In this document: piece after piece, positions 34,286 to 44,031 of the stretch
Layout of the letters: every line of letters begins with the position of its first letter
Numbering within the stretch: the stretch's first letter is position 1
Source: Bacteroidota bacterium
Lineage (GTDB): Bacteria > Bacteroidota > Bacteroidia > Bacteroidales > SKPS01
NCBI GenBank assembly: GCA_022709695.1
Contig: JAKLII010000005.1
Location: 1-64,000, forward strand
Direction of reading: 5' to 3'
Length of the DNA stretch: 64,000 bases
Notes under the pieces: model-generated
What the model saw: only the letters and a program-made list of their open reading frames with translations
Databases searched by the model: none
Told to the model about the DNA's origin: nothing
Program-made: the position numbers and the translations under genes

Positions 34286-34638
34286 TCGGCAGTTGGTAGT
34301 CAGCAGTCAGTAGTTGGCTTTTCGTCAAAATTTTAGCCCGATAGGTAAGGGTAAAATGCCAGTGTCCACCAGCTGACGGCTATCATCCTTTATATTATTT
34401 TATTGACAATCAGATTTTTCTTTAACCACAAAGGCACTGAGGGCACCGAGGAACACGGAGGGAATTCTTGCGTGATTTCAAAAATCAGTGAAAATCATAA
34501 GTAATCCGCGTCATCCGCGTTCTTTATGTGGCCCGCAGATCCCGCTGATCTCCGCAGATTTTTTTCCTTTTTCCTTTTGCCCTTTGCCTTTTGCCTTTCC
34601 CTACTTTTGCATCACCAATGATATGATGCACTACTGCG
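34286..34638. repeat. Intergenic repeats before mutS2
   Basis: No gene in these 353 bp. From left to right: a heptamer run (AGTCGGCAGTTGGTAGTC, 34285-34316); a half copy of module A (AACCACAAAGGCACTGAGGG, 34424-34462); and short runs (CCGCGTCATCCGCG, GCAGATCCCGCTGATCTCCG, TTTGCCTTTTGCC). The mutS2 promoter is at 34602-34609. Confidence 0.7.
34602..34609 (+). promoter_or_regulatory. Promoter -7 box for mutS2
   Basis: TACTTTTG fits TAnnTTTG and lies 29 bp before the ATG. TTTG elements in the preceding pyrimidine run (34576-34579) could be the -33 box at 22 nt. Confidence 0.45.
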
Positions 34639-37083
34639 ATGATTTTTCCGGAGGGTTTTGAACAGAAGATTGGTTTCGACAGGGTTAGGGAGATGCTGTT
34701 GCAGGCATGCCGAAATCCCATGTCACGCACGTTGGTTGCAGAGATGGCATTCAGCCCGGAGCATGCGGAGGTGACGCTCCGCACGGGCATGGTGCACGAA
34801 TATGTGCGGGTGCTGAGTGAAGTCTATGGCCATCCTGACGGAGTGGTGGACGATTACATATGGCTCCCTGAAAGGATCCGGATCCCGGGTTCATGGTTTG
34901 AGCCGGAACACTTGCCGGGCTTCCACGACGCCCTCAGGGCGATTGAGGACTACCTCCTTTTCTTCCGCCATCACACCGCTGCTCCTTTACTGGCGGGACT
35001 GTCACGCGATATCACGGTCGATGCCCAAATGATCACCTCCATCGGAGCACTTCTCAACCAGCAGGGGGAAATCCGCGACGACGCAACCCCTGAACTTGCC
35101 ACCATCCGCAGGGAACTGAACCTTGCAAGAGCCCGGAGCGAACGTGTGCTGAAGAAGGTGCTGCGCGAATCCATTGCCTCGGGAGTGCTTCCGAAAGATA
35201 CCGATTACACCGTAAAGGACGGACGTTTTGTGATCCCGGTGCCTGCTGCCCGCAAACGGCAGATCAGGGGGTATGTGCACGACGAATCGGCTACCGGGCA
35301 AACCTGCTACATCGAGCCCGCCGAGATGGTGGAGCTCTCCAACGAGATCCGGGAGCTGGAGCTCGCCGAACGCCGGGAGATTATCCGTATTATGGTGGGA
35401 GTGGCTGATCTGATACGCCCCTCGGCACCGGAGCTGCATGCAGCCTTCCGGTATGCAGGAAAGCTCGATTTCATAAGGGCTAAGGCACGGCTGGCCCTGC
35501 AGATCCGTGCAGTATTGCCGCAGATTGAAGACCGGCCCGTGATCGGATGGCGGAACGCTGTCCACCCGCTGCTGTACCTGGCTTTCAGGGAGCAGAAAAG
35601 GGAAGTGGTGCCCCTCAGCCTTTCGCTGAATACCTCCGACAGGATACTGGTAATTTCAGGACCCAATGCCGGCGGAAAATCAGTATGCCTCAAGACTGCC
35701 GGCCTGTTGCAGTACATGCTGCAGTGCGGGTTGCTGATTCCGGTTGACCCCAACTCCACAGCCGGGATCTTTTCCGGATTGTTCATCGACATCGGGGATG
35801 AGCAATCGATCGAAAACGACCTGAGTACCTACTCCTCCCACCTGGTGAATCTGAACAAACTGTTGCAGGTGGCCGGTTCCGGATTGCTCTTTCTGATCGA
35901 CGAGATGGGTAGCGGCACCGAACCGGAGAGCGGTGGTGCCATTGCCGAGGCAGCGCTGGAAGCGCTGGCAGCCACGGGTGCCATGGGGATCGTTACCACC
36001 CACTATGCCAACCTGAAAGGGCTGGCAGGTGTGGTTCCCGGTATCCTGAACGGAGCCATGCTGTTCGATACCAACCACATGAAACCCATGTTCAGGCTGA
36101 AAACAGGGAAGCCCGGCAGCTCCTTTGCCTTCGAAATAGCAGCCCGCACCGGGTTACCCGATGCGTTGCTGGAAAAAGCGAAGGATAAAGTCGGAAGGGC
36201 CCGGTTTGAATTCGAATATCAGATTCAGCAGTTCGAAACCGAAAAGGAAGCCCTGGAGAAGAAGAAACAGGAGATGCAGGTGGCAGATGCTTTTCTGGCT
36301 GAGATGCTGGCGAAATATACCGCGCTGTACGAGAAGCTGGAAGCCTCCCGCAAAGAGGTGCTGCAGCAGGCGAAAGCAGAGGCGAAGGGAATCCTCTCCG
36401 ATGCAAACCGCATGATTGAAAAGACCATCCGTGAGATCCGGGAGTCAGAGGCACAGAAAGAGTCCGTGAAGGCCGCCCGTGAAGCACTCCGGAAGGATGC
36501 GGCCGAGCTCACGGAATCAGAGCCTCAGCCGGTCCCTGTGCCCGCAAGGGACCATGCAATCCGTATCGAAAAGAAACGGAAAACACAGCAGGCGCAGGAA
36601 GAAGTTCTGAAAATGAAGCAGAAAAAATTGGAACCGGGCGATTTTGTGCGCATGAAAGGGCATACAAGCCCCGGGCAGATCATCAGGCTGGATGGCACGA
36701 AGGCTCTTGTGGCTTTCGACAACCTGAAAATAGAGGTGCCCACGGAGCAACTGGAACGTTCTGCCCCTCCTGCCAAACAAAACCGGAATATCGCTGTTCA
36801 TACAGATGTGTTGAAGGACCTGAGGAACCGGAGTGAGAACTTTAAACCCGGCATCGATGTGCGGGGTAAACGTGCGGAGGAGGTTCTGACGGAGGTAAGC
36901 AGACTGATTGATGATGCTATTTGGTTGAATATAAAGGAATTATCAATATTGCACGGGAAAGGTGACGGAATTCTCCGCAAGGTAATCAGAGATTTTCTCG
37001 CAGGGGTACCGCAAGTTTTGTCGTTTTCAGATGCCCATATTGAGCAGGGGGGACACGGAATCACCAGAATTATCCTGAAATAA
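34639..37083 (+). CDS. mutS2: MutS2 endonuclease/ribosome-rescue ATPase
   Basis: An 814-residue ATPase. The MutS core and clamp domains are at about 1-320. The ATPase has Walker A GPNAGGKSVCLK (about 341-352) and Walker B LLFLIDEMGSGTEPESG (about 415-430). A long coiled coil (about 510-630, rich in K and E) leads to a KOW-like piece and a C-terminal Smr nuclease domain (738-814, IDVRGKRAEEVLTEVSRLID and SILHGKGDGILRKVI). MutS2 suppresses recombination and splits collided ribosomes; it does not do mismatch repair, which is the job of MutS at 61848. The first 20 nt after the stop lead to a DUF302 gene. Confidence 0.95.
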   Translation: MIFPEGFEQKIGFDRVREMLLQACRNPMSRTLVAEMAFSPEHAEVTLRTGMVHEYVRVLSEVYGHPDGVVDDYIWLPERIRIPGSWFEPEHLPGFHDALRAIEDYLLFFRHHTAAPLLAGLSRDITVDAQMITSIGALLNQQGEIRDDATPELATIRRELNLARARSERVLKKVLRESIASGVLPKDTDYTVKDGRFVIPVPAARKRQIRGYVHDESATGQTCYIEPAEMVELSNEIRELELAERREIIRIMVGVADLIRPSAPELHAAFRYAGKLDFIRAKARLALQIRAVLPQIEDRPVIGWRNAVHPLLYLAFREQKREVVPLSLSLNTSDRILVISGPNAGGKSVCLKTAGLLQYMLQCGLLIPVDPNSTAGIFSGLFIDIGDEQSIENDLSTYSSHLVNLNKLLQVAGSGLLFLIDEMGSGTEPESGGAIAEAALEALAATGAMGIVTTHYANLKGLAGVVPGILNGAMLFDTNHMKPMFRLKTGKPGSSFAFEIAARTGLPDALLEKAKDKVGRARFEFEYQIQQFETEKEALEKKKQEMQVADAFLAEMLAKYTALYEKLEASRKEVLQQAKAEAKGILSDANRMIEKTIREIRESEAQKESVKAAREALRKDAAELTESEPQPVPVPARDHAIRIEKKRKTQQAQEEVLKMKQKKLEPGDFVRMKGHTSPGQIIRLDGTKALVAFDNLKIEVPTEQLERSAPPAKQNRNIAVHTDVLKDLRNRSENFKPGIDVRGKRAEEVLTEVSRLIDDAIWLNIKELSILHGKGDGILRKVIRDFLAGVPQVLSFSDAHIEQGGHGITRIILK

Positions 37084-37090
37084 AAACACT

Positions 37091-37570
37091 ATGGCAGCAG
37101 CAGGTTGGATTATCGGTATCGTATCTATTTTGGTTTTAGCATGGATGATCTGGTACTTCAGACGAAACGCCATCGAATCGTTCAGCACTGCCGCGCCGTT
37201 CGAGAAAATGGAGGCAACCCTGGTGAATACCATTCAGGAGGCAGGCTGGAAACTGTTATCGATGCACGACATTCAGGCCAGGCTTGTAGGAGCCGGATTT
37301 GATGTGAAGCGGATTGCCGTGTACGAGATCTGCCGTCCTGATTATGCGGCTGCGGTGCTTGAAAAGGATACGAACAAGCGTTTTTCGGCGCTGATGCCCT
37401 GCAGGATCTCCATCTACGAGATGCAGGATGGAACTACCGGTATGTCCATGATCAATGCGGACCTGCTGGCAACCCTCTTCGGAGGTGTGGTGAAAAGGAT
37501 CATGGGGAAGGCAGCATCCGAATCGGAAATCATTATTCACAAAGCCATTAAAACAGCAGAGCATGAATGA
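37091..37570 (+). CDS. DUF302 protein with N-terminal membrane anchor
   Basis: A 159-residue protein. One membrane segment (WIIGIVSILVLAWMIWYF, 6-23) leads to a DUF302 domain of about 110 residues (KMEATLVNTIQEAGWKLLSM, then YEICRPDYAAAVLEKDTNK and MPCRISIYEMQDGTTGMSMI). The DUF302 fold is found in envelope-related proteins of unknown role. It is 7 bp after mutS2 and its stop overlaps the next gene by 8 bp, so the three are one transcript. Confidence 0.8.
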   Translation: MAAAGWIIGIVSILVLAWMIWYFRRNAIESFSTAAPFEKMEATLVNTIQEAGWKLLSMHDIQARLVGAGFDVKRIAVYEICRPDYAAAVLEKDTNKRFSALMPCRISIYEMQDGTTGMSMINADLLATLFGGVVKRIMGKAASESEIIIHKAIKTAEHE

Positions 37571-37826
37571 AATGGAGCAACCTGCCGGAGAGCAGCAGGA
37601 AGATAAGAAACCCGGGAAAAAATCGTGGAAGGAATACCTGCACCCCGGTGCCATCATAGGTATTGTGCTGGGAGCTGTGGGGGGATATCTGTACTATTAT
37701 TTTATAGGATGCAGGTCAGGAAGTTGCCCCATTAACTCAAACCCATGGATATCAACATTATGGGGCCTGTTGATAGGCTACCTGCTGGGCGATATGTTCC
37801 GTTTCAGAAAGAAGAAAACTTCGTAG
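37563..37826 (+). CDS. Small membrane protein, DUF6132-like
   Basis: An 87-residue protein. A charged N-terminus (about 25 residues, rich in E, Q and K) leads to two membrane segments (AIIGIVLGAVGGYLYYYFIG and ISTLWGLLIGYLLGDMF) joined by CRSGSCPINSNPW. The two Cys in CxxxC of this loop are typical of a small family (DUF6132) often found with sulfur-transfer or redox genes. Function is unknown. It overlaps the DUF302 gene. Confidence 0.75.
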   Translation: MNEMEQPAGEQQEDKKPGKKSWKEYLHPGAIIGIVLGAVGGYLYYYFIGCRSGSCPINSNPWISTLWGLLIGYLLGDMFRFRKKKTS

Positions 37827-37940
37827 ACTCTTACGAAGATATTTTCCCGTACTTCTGATTGCGTCGGTTTTTTCAGGATATTTGCGGGTTGGCAGAATTC
37901 GTATGGGTTTTATAGGTAATCCCATTAAAATCTCCTGATT

Positions 37941-39029
37941 ATGACCTTCAGAAAATTCATTTGGTATCTGTGCGTGTATCTGTTGTTTGCCCAGCCATTC
38001 CTGGTAAAAGGGCAAACCCAGATGACAGGGGTTTTTGCGGATGACTCCCTGATGGTGATGACGCGTTACAACCAGGGGCGTGGTCGGATGCTATACAATC
38101 AGGGTGTGAGCTCAATGCAGCAGGGTAATTTTCAGGGCGCCCTGCAGCAATTTTCAGAGGCGCTTACTTTTGATTCTGAGTTGTCAGAAGCATATTACAA
38201 CCGTGGGATAGCCCAACTGCGGCTCAGGAACGAGGTGGAGGCAATGCTGGATATTGCTTCTGCGATCCAGCTTGATCCCCGCCCTGAATATTACTACGGC
38301 CGTGCCCTCATTGCCGTGAAACGTAATGACCTCAATTCGGCCTTGTCGGATATGCAGCGCGCCAGTCAATCAGATCCGCCCCCCCCCGATCTCCTGCTTA
38401 GTATCGGCATACTCCAGTTACGGCTGGGTAATGTATCTGCTGCCCTTGATGCCTTTACCAGGCTCAGCCGCACCGACAAGCTAAACACCCGGGCCATCAA
38501 CGGACTTGCTATGGTATACCTTCAGCTGGGCGATACAGCTTCGGCTTCCGAAAAACTTGCAGAGTCGATCGAAGCAGATTCTGCGCAGACTGATGTACTG
38601 ATGCTGATGGGTGATCTGTCGATGAAGGCTTCAAGATTGCCCGAAGCCATGGATTATTTCGGAAAGGCGCTGGCCCTGGACGGGAAAAACCATCAGGCAC
38701 TGAATGCCCTGGCGGTGGTTTATTTGCTCACCAAAAACACCGATTCGGCATTCTATTACAGCAAATCAGCCATCAACGCCAATCCGGGTTATCCCCCTTC
38801 ATGGAATACCAGCGGGATGGTTTTTTATCTGAACAAGGACTATCAGAAAGCAGAAGCCGATTATTCGATGGCCATATCCCTTGCACCCGGCATGTGGAAA
38901 GCCTATTACAACCGTGCCCTCTCCCGTGAGATGCAGCGCAACGATCAGGGTGCCTGCGACGACTGGAAAAAAGCAGGTGATAACGGAGTGAAGGAAGCCA
39001 GAGAACAATATCTTCAGAACTGTGAATAA
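37941..39029 (+). CDS. Exported TPR protein
   Basis: A 362-residue protein with a signal peptide (FIWYLCVYLLFAQPFLVKGQ). It is built of about nine tetratricopeptide repeats (for example LQQFSEALTFDSELSEAYYN, AMDYFGKALALDGKNHQALN and ADYSMAISLAPGMWKAYYN), so it is a protein-interaction scaffold in the periplasm. It precedes the PorE-like gene by 15 bp on the same strand, so the two are likely made together. No enzymatic motif. Confidence 0.85.
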   Translation: MTFRKFIWYLCVYLLFAQPFLVKGQTQMTGVFADDSLMVMTRYNQGRGRMLYNQGVSSMQQGNFQGALQQFSEALTFDSELSEAYYNRGIAQLRLRNEVEAMLDIASAIQLDPRPEYYYGRALIAVKRNDLNSALSDMQRASQSDPPPPDLLLSIGILQLRLGNVSAALDAFTRLSRTDKLNTRAINGLAMVYLQLGDTASASEKLAESIEADSAQTDVLMLMGDLSMKASRLPEAMDYFGKALALDGKNHQALNALAVVYLLTKNTDSAFYYSKSAINANPGYPPSWNTSGMVFYLNKDYQKAEADYSMAISLAPGMWKAYYNRALSREMQRNDQGACDDWKKAGDNGVKEAREQYLQNCE

Positions 39030-39044
39030 ACCGGAGGATCAGCT

Positions 39045-41066
39045 ATGAGATACATACTCGTTTTAACAGTGTTTATTGGATTCTCTGTGTTGTTGCAGGC
39101 TCAGGATGTGCCCTTTGAGCGCTCTGCCTTTCCGGGGCAGCGCAAAGAGCTAAGGGTGGCGAAAAAACAGATGCAAAAAGGGATCAAGCTGGCTGGAAAG
39201 GGAGAGGTTGAGCGGAAGGAAGCGCTCGATCTCCTGTTGTCAGCCCATGCCTTCAATCCGAGCAATGCCCGCCTGAACTATACCATTGGCACTGTGCTGT
39301 ACAAAAGTGCCGACCCGCACCTCTCCCTGCCTTATTTCGAAAAAGCTTACTCCCTGAATCAAAAGGTTGCCCCCGACATTTTTTTTCTGCTGGGAAGGGC
39401 GTACCATCTGAACCACTATTTTGAACTTGCGGTATCCTTTTATCAGGAGTATGCCGGGATGATCGATGGCAAGGAGAAGAAACGGATGCTCCCGGTGGTT
39501 ACCCGTTTAAGCCATCAGGCCACATTCGGGGACAGCCTGGTAAACCATCCGACGGCCATCTTCGTTGACAATATGGGCAACAGGATAAACTCTGTTTTCC
39601 CGGAATATGGGCCTGTGCTGATCCCTGACGGACAAAAGCTCTGGTTTACATCACGGAGACCCGGTAGCACAGGGGGAAATACCGATAAAAGCGAGCAGTT
39701 TTTCGAAGACATCTACCTGCTTGAAAAAGTAGGAGGAACCTGGAGTGAACCCATCAACCCGGGTGAACCACTAAACACCGAGAAACATGAATCCACCTCG
39801 GGATATTCCCCTGCCGGCAACAACCTGGTGGTCAGACGGGGAAACCCTTCCGGAGATCTTTATCTGGCGGAAGGAAATATGCCAAAGGAAGTAATGCTGA
39901 GCAAACTATCCAAAAGGATCAACTCAGGGGATGATGAAACCACCATTACCTTTTCCCCCGACAGCACCAGGGTGTGGTTTGTGAGCACCCGCAAAAGGGG
40001 ATATGGAGGAAAGGATATCTGGATGTGCCAGGCAAAACCCAAAGGGGGTTGGCGAAAGGCCGTCAATGCGGGTCCTCAGATCAATACTCCCGGGAATGAG
40101 GAATCACCCTTCATCTCTGCCGACGGAAAAACACTCTGTTTCAGCTCCGACGGCCATCCGGGAATGGGTGGATTTGACATATTCCGTACCACCCTCGAAG
40201 GGGGTGTATATTCGGTTCCGGTAAATATGGGATACCCTGTGAATTCTGCTGCAGATGACCTGTTCTTCTCGCTCGACAGCAGGGGCAGGAACGGATATCT
40301 GGCCTCCGCACGAATGGGTGGCAACGGCTCCTTCGACCTGTACCGTGTACGGATTGTGGATGCCGAAAAACCACTGCTCTACCAGACCGATTCCTTTAAG
40401 ATTGAACTGGCATTGCCCGGTCCTGAAACCCCGGAACCTATGCCGGCGCTGAAACCCTATGAGCCTGTAATCCTGGTCCGGGGCACACTCTCCGATGCCA
40501 CCTCAGGAGCAACCCTTTCCGGTTCAGTATCGCTTTTTGAACAACCTGCCGGCCGGTTGTTGGCTTCCCTGCAAAGTTCGCCTTCAGGAACATTTCTGGT
40601 GAATGTACCTGCACGGCAGGAATATTTGCTTGCTACGCTCATCAAAGGGTATCTGCCCGTTCTGGAACCATTGGATGTAAGCCGGATGGAACTCTATGCC
40701 TCCGTGCAACTACCGGTCAAACTTACCCCGGCAGCCCCGGGAGCAGTATTGTACCTGAAAAACACCCGCTTCGCCACCAACGACTCGATCCTGCCTGCCG
40801 ATGACAACAGAGAACTCGAGATACTGGCCTCCTTCATGAAAATGCATGAAAACCTGGGCATCAGGATCCTGGGTTTTGCCACCTCCTCCGAGGATACTGC
40901 GGTATTGCCCGCTGCCAGAGCCGCCGCTGTGTATAACTTCCTCATCGCCAAAGGTATTTTCACCGGCAGGATGAATGTGGATCAATCCGCATCCGTGCCG
41001 GGAACCGAATCCACTGCTCCGGCTACCCCCGCAAATTTTGTCAGGATCGTAATCTTTCAAATATAA
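39045..41066 (+). CDS. PorE-like protein (TPR, beta-propeller, CRD, OmpA-like)
   Basis: A 673-residue exported protein with signal peptide (YILVLTVFIGFSVLLQAQ). Order of parts: a TPR region (about 30-150), PD40/WD40-like propeller blades (about 170-440; DSTRVWFVSTRKRGYGGKDI and GKTLCFSSDGHPGMGGFDIF), a carboxypeptidase-regulatory-like fold (about 475-560) and a degenerate OmpA-like domain (590-670). This layout and length equal those of PorE of the type IX secretion system (about 670 residues), which links the T9SS ring to peptidoglycan. Several other Bacteroidota proteins share parts of this layout. The OmpA-like part lacks the usual D-x(n)-R peptidoglycan pocket in clear form. Confidence 0.75.
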   Translation: MRYILVLTVFIGFSVLLQAQDVPFERSAFPGQRKELRVAKKQMQKGIKLAGKGEVERKEALDLLLSAHAFNPSNARLNYTIGTVLYKSADPHLSLPYFEKAYSLNQKVAPDIFFLLGRAYHLNHYFELAVSFYQEYAGMIDGKEKKRMLPVVTRLSHQATFGDSLVNHPTAIFVDNMGNRINSVFPEYGPVLIPDGQKLWFTSRRPGSTGGNTDKSEQFFEDIYLLEKVGGTWSEPINPGEPLNTEKHESTSGYSPAGNNLVVRRGNPSGDLYLAEGNMPKEVMLSKLSKRINSGDDETTITFSPDSTRVWFVSTRKRGYGGKDIWMCQAKPKGGWRKAVNAGPQINTPGNEESPFISADGKTLCFSSDGHPGMGGFDIFRTTLEGGVYSVPVNMGYPVNSAADDLFFSLDSRGRNGYLASARMGGNGSFDLYRVRIVDAEKPLLYQTDSFKIELALPGPETPEPMPALKPYEPVILVRGTLSDATSGATLSGSVSLFEQPAGRLLASLQSSPSGTFLVNVPARQEYLLATLIKGYLPVLEPLDVSRMELYASVQLPVKLTPAAPGAVLYLKNTRFATNDSILPADDNRELEILASFMKMHENLGIRILGFATSSEDTAVLPAARAAAVYNFLIAKGIFTGRMNVDQSASVPGTESTAPATPANFVRIVIFQI

Positions 41067-41128
41067 TAAACATCTTAGTACACTAAATATACAGGGTATC
41101 CGTTATCCCCGCCAAAAGTAATCCTTCC

Positions 41129-43963
41129 ATGATCAGATTTTTCCGTTTGCTGCCATTAATGGCAGTAGTGTGTCTTCCTTTTATCATTAACGGACAGAAC
41201 CCTGCAAGGGTCACGATGCATGGGATCCTTCATGATACCACCGGTATGGGGATTTCCTCCGCCACGGTCATGCTGCTGAACCCTGCGGACTCCACCCTTG
41301 TGAGTTTTACCTCAAGCGACAAGACCGGTCATTTCAGATTCAACAGTGTGAAGAATGAGCCATGGCTGCTCAAGGTGTCCCATGTAGCTTTCATGCCGTA
41401 TCAGAAAAGTACGGAGCGGTATGCACGGGCAGATGCGGATCTGGGCATCATCCGGATGGAGCCATTTTCCCAGATTCTGATGCAGGTGGTGGTGAAGGAT
41501 GCCAGGGCACCCATTAAAATTCACGGAGACACCGTTGAATATGATGTTTCCACATTCAAGGTGCCGCCGGGATCTACGGTGGAGGATCTGATCAAAAGAC
41601 TTCCCGGAATCGAGGTGGATGAATCGGGGAACATCTCCTCCCAGGGAAAAAATGTGAAACGGGTGTATGTGGATGGGAAAAGTTTCTTTGGGGATGACCC
41701 GAAAACCGTAACCCAGAACCTTGGTTCTGAGGCCATCCGGAAGGTGCAGGTGTATGACGAAAAATCGGAACAGGCAAAGATTACCGGGCAACCTGAAAGA
41801 GCCTCGGAGAAGGCGATGAACCTGGAACTGAAGGAGGATTTCAAAAAGGGTTCTTTCGGAAAAGCGACCCTTGCCGGTGGCACGGAAGAGCGCTGGGCAG
41901 CCAAGGCGAATTACAACCGTTTCGACGAAAAGCAGCAGCTCTCCTTTATCGGGTATGCCAATAATATCAACCAGTCGGGCGTAAACTGGGAAGATTACAG
42001 GGAGTTCAAGGGTCAGGCCGGTTTTGGTGATTTCTCCGAATATACCTTTGGTTTTTCGGGTGGAAACCGAAGGATGTTCAGATCCGATTTTTCATCCGAT
42101 GTCCCGATCAGCCGGGACTCCGATAAAGGATTTTCCAGAAGCTTTGGTGCAGGGGCAAACTATAATTACGATAACAAGAAAACCACCTTCAATGCCAGTT
42201 ACTTTTACAGCGGATCAACCCTGTGGCTTGACCAGTTTTCTCAGAAAAGAACCTTCCTCCCCGACAGTATTATCTTCTCAGCAGATACGCTGAATATGAC
42301 CGATTTCCGTGGGAATCACTCCTTGTCATCCAGGATCAGCCACGAGTTTGATTCCACTTCCGTCATCTCTGCCAAGATGAGCATGAGCCTTACCCCTTCG
42401 GAATCAAGTTCCGGCCGTGAGCAGTGGTTTGCCTTTAATGATACCTATTTCAACCATCTGACTACCGGTGATGAGTCCCGGAACCTGTCGGGAAGAGTAA
42501 ATGCCCAGGCCATGTATCGCAAGAGTTTTAAAAAGACGGGAAGGTCTTTTGCGGCAAGCACTGTGTATTCCTACTCGGGTACCAATGGGGAGGAGAACCT
42601 CAATTCAATCAATAAATTCTTCTCGGCATCCAGTTTTACAGAACAGGTGGATCAGCTCAATGACAATACCAATGCGTCCCGGTCGCTGAGTGCAAACCTT
42701 CTCTATTCAGATGCCTTTTCGAAGCGGTTTTACTGGAACACCTTTTACAATTTTAATTCAACCGTACAGCAGAGAAGCAACGAGGTTACCGATGGCCTTC
42801 TTTCCGGAAATCCCAGGGTCGACAGCCTCTCTTATTTTTTCAGCAACCCCAATCAGTACAACCGCCTGGGAACCGTTCTGATGTATAGTTATAAGGGAAC
42901 CGAAGCATCTGCAGGTGTTGCAGCGGAAAACCTTCAAATCACCGGAGCTTACGCTAACCGCGAAGGAGAGGAGTGGATCGGTGAACCCCTCACCCGGTCA
43001 TTCAACAATTTAACGCCGTATGTTAGTGTGAGCCAGGAGTTTGAAAACGGAATTTTCGTTGAAACTGGCTATAGCTACAACATCGAGGCCCCTTCCATGT
43101 CCAATCTGCTGCCACGGCCGGCCATCAGCAATCCACTGTTCATTTCTTTGGGAAATCCTGATCTCAAGCCTCAGAAATCGCATGACCTCAGTGGCTCGCT
43201 CCACTACTGGAATCAGGCCTCTTTTTCGAGTGTGGGGGTAAACATCAACTATTACCGCTACGACCAGAATATTGTACAGCGCATAACCACGGTGTTTATC
43301 GATTCTATCGGGTTGCGCACCATTACCCGCCCCGAAAACCTGAAAGGAGGCGACAACCTTAACGCCTTTTTATGGTCCAGTTTTCCGATCGTAAAAACCA
43401 TCCTTACCATGAGTCTCAATGGAAGCTACTCCATGGGTTCAAGCCCTGCCTACGTGAATGACATACTGAATGAAACCAGTAACCAGGGTTATTCAGCCGG
43501 CGTGGGCTTTAACCTCACCCCCGGCAACAAACTGTCCCTGAGCCTGAACGGACGGATATCGGCCAATCTGATTTCGTATTCAATCCAAAAGTCCCATAAT
43601 CAGCAAATATATAACCAGTCAGCCTCCGCCACCGTCAGGTACCAGTTCATGCAAAAAACCTTCTTCGAAAGCAATTTCAGCTACACCAGCTACCAGAATG
43701 AAAGTTTTGGTTTCGACCAGGATATTCCTCTCTGGAATGCATCCCTGCGCAGGATCTTTGGGGCGAAGAACAGGCTGGAGATCCGGCTGGCCGCATTTGA
43801 TGTGCTGAACAAAAGGATCGGGATTACCCAGAACGGCAATCAGAACTACGCCATTCAGACTGTTTCCAATACCCTGGGCAGGTACTATATGCTGAGTGCA
43901 AGCTATAACATCAAGGGGTATGACCTGAAAGGGCAGCAGGGCAGGAGAAGAGGGTTTTTCTGA
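41129..43963 (+). CDS. Outer-membrane beta-barrel protein with carboxypeptidase-regulatory and plug domains
   Basis: A 944-residue outer-membrane protein. After a signal peptide (FFRLLPLMAVVCLPFIINGQ) come a carboxypeptidase-regulatory-like domain (26-110, TMHGILHDTTGMGISSATVML), a plug-like domain (about 130-230, VEDLIKRLPGIEVDESGNIS and VKRVYVDGKSFFGDDPKTV) and about 22 barrel strands. It is of the TonB-dependent-receptor-like group (CarboxypepD_reg/OMP_b-brl_3) that is abundant in Bacteroidota. No clear TonB box is visible. The GLPGLI gene follows after 68 bp, a pairing seen in many Bacteroidota, so the two may function together, perhaps in metal or ligand uptake. Confidence 0.87.
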   Translation: MIRFFRLLPLMAVVCLPFIINGQNPARVTMHGILHDTTGMGISSATVMLLNPADSTLVSFTSSDKTGHFRFNSVKNEPWLLKVSHVAFMPYQKSTERYARADADLGIIRMEPFSQILMQVVVKDARAPIKIHGDTVEYDVSTFKVPPGSTVEDLIKRLPGIEVDESGNISSQGKNVKRVYVDGKSFFGDDPKTVTQNLGSEAIRKVQVYDEKSEQAKITGQPERASEKAMNLELKEDFKKGSFGKATLAGGTEERWAAKANYNRFDEKQQLSFIGYANNINQSGVNWEDYREFKGQAGFGDFSEYTFGFSGGNRRMFRSDFSSDVPISRDSDKGFSRSFGAGANYNYDNKKTTFNASYFYSGSTLWLDQFSQKRTFLPDSIIFSADTLNMTDFRGNHSLSSRISHEFDSTSVISAKMSMSLTPSESSSGREQWFAFNDTYFNHLTTGDESRNLSGRVNAQAMYRKSFKKTGRSFAASTVYSYSGTNGEENLNSINKFFSASSFTEQVDQLNDNTNASRSLSANLLYSDAFSKRFYWNTFYNFNSTVQQRSNEVTDGLLSGNPRVDSLSYFFSNPNQYNRLGTVLMYSYKGTEASAGVAAENLQITGAYANREGEEWIGEPLTRSFNNLTPYVSVSQEFENGIFVETGYSYNIEAPSMSNLLPRPAISNPLFISLGNPDLKPQKSHDLSGSLHYWNQASFSSVGVNINYYRYDQNIVQRITTVFIDSIGLRTITRPENLKGGDNLNAFLWSSFPIVKTILTMSLNGSYSMGSSPAYVNDILNETSNQGYSAGVGFNLTPGNKLSLSLNGRISANLISYSIQKSHNQQIYNQSASATVRYQFMQKTFFESNFSYTSYQNESFGFDQDIPLWNASLRRIFGAKNRLEIRLAAFDVLNKRIGITQNGNQNYAIQTVSNTLGRYYMLSASYNIKGYDLKGQQGRRRGFF

Positions 43964-44031
43964 TGAGCAATGCCATATCCGAATTTAAGAAACCTTTATA
44001 TAATGGTGCAATCCGGTAAATTCCTGATGGT

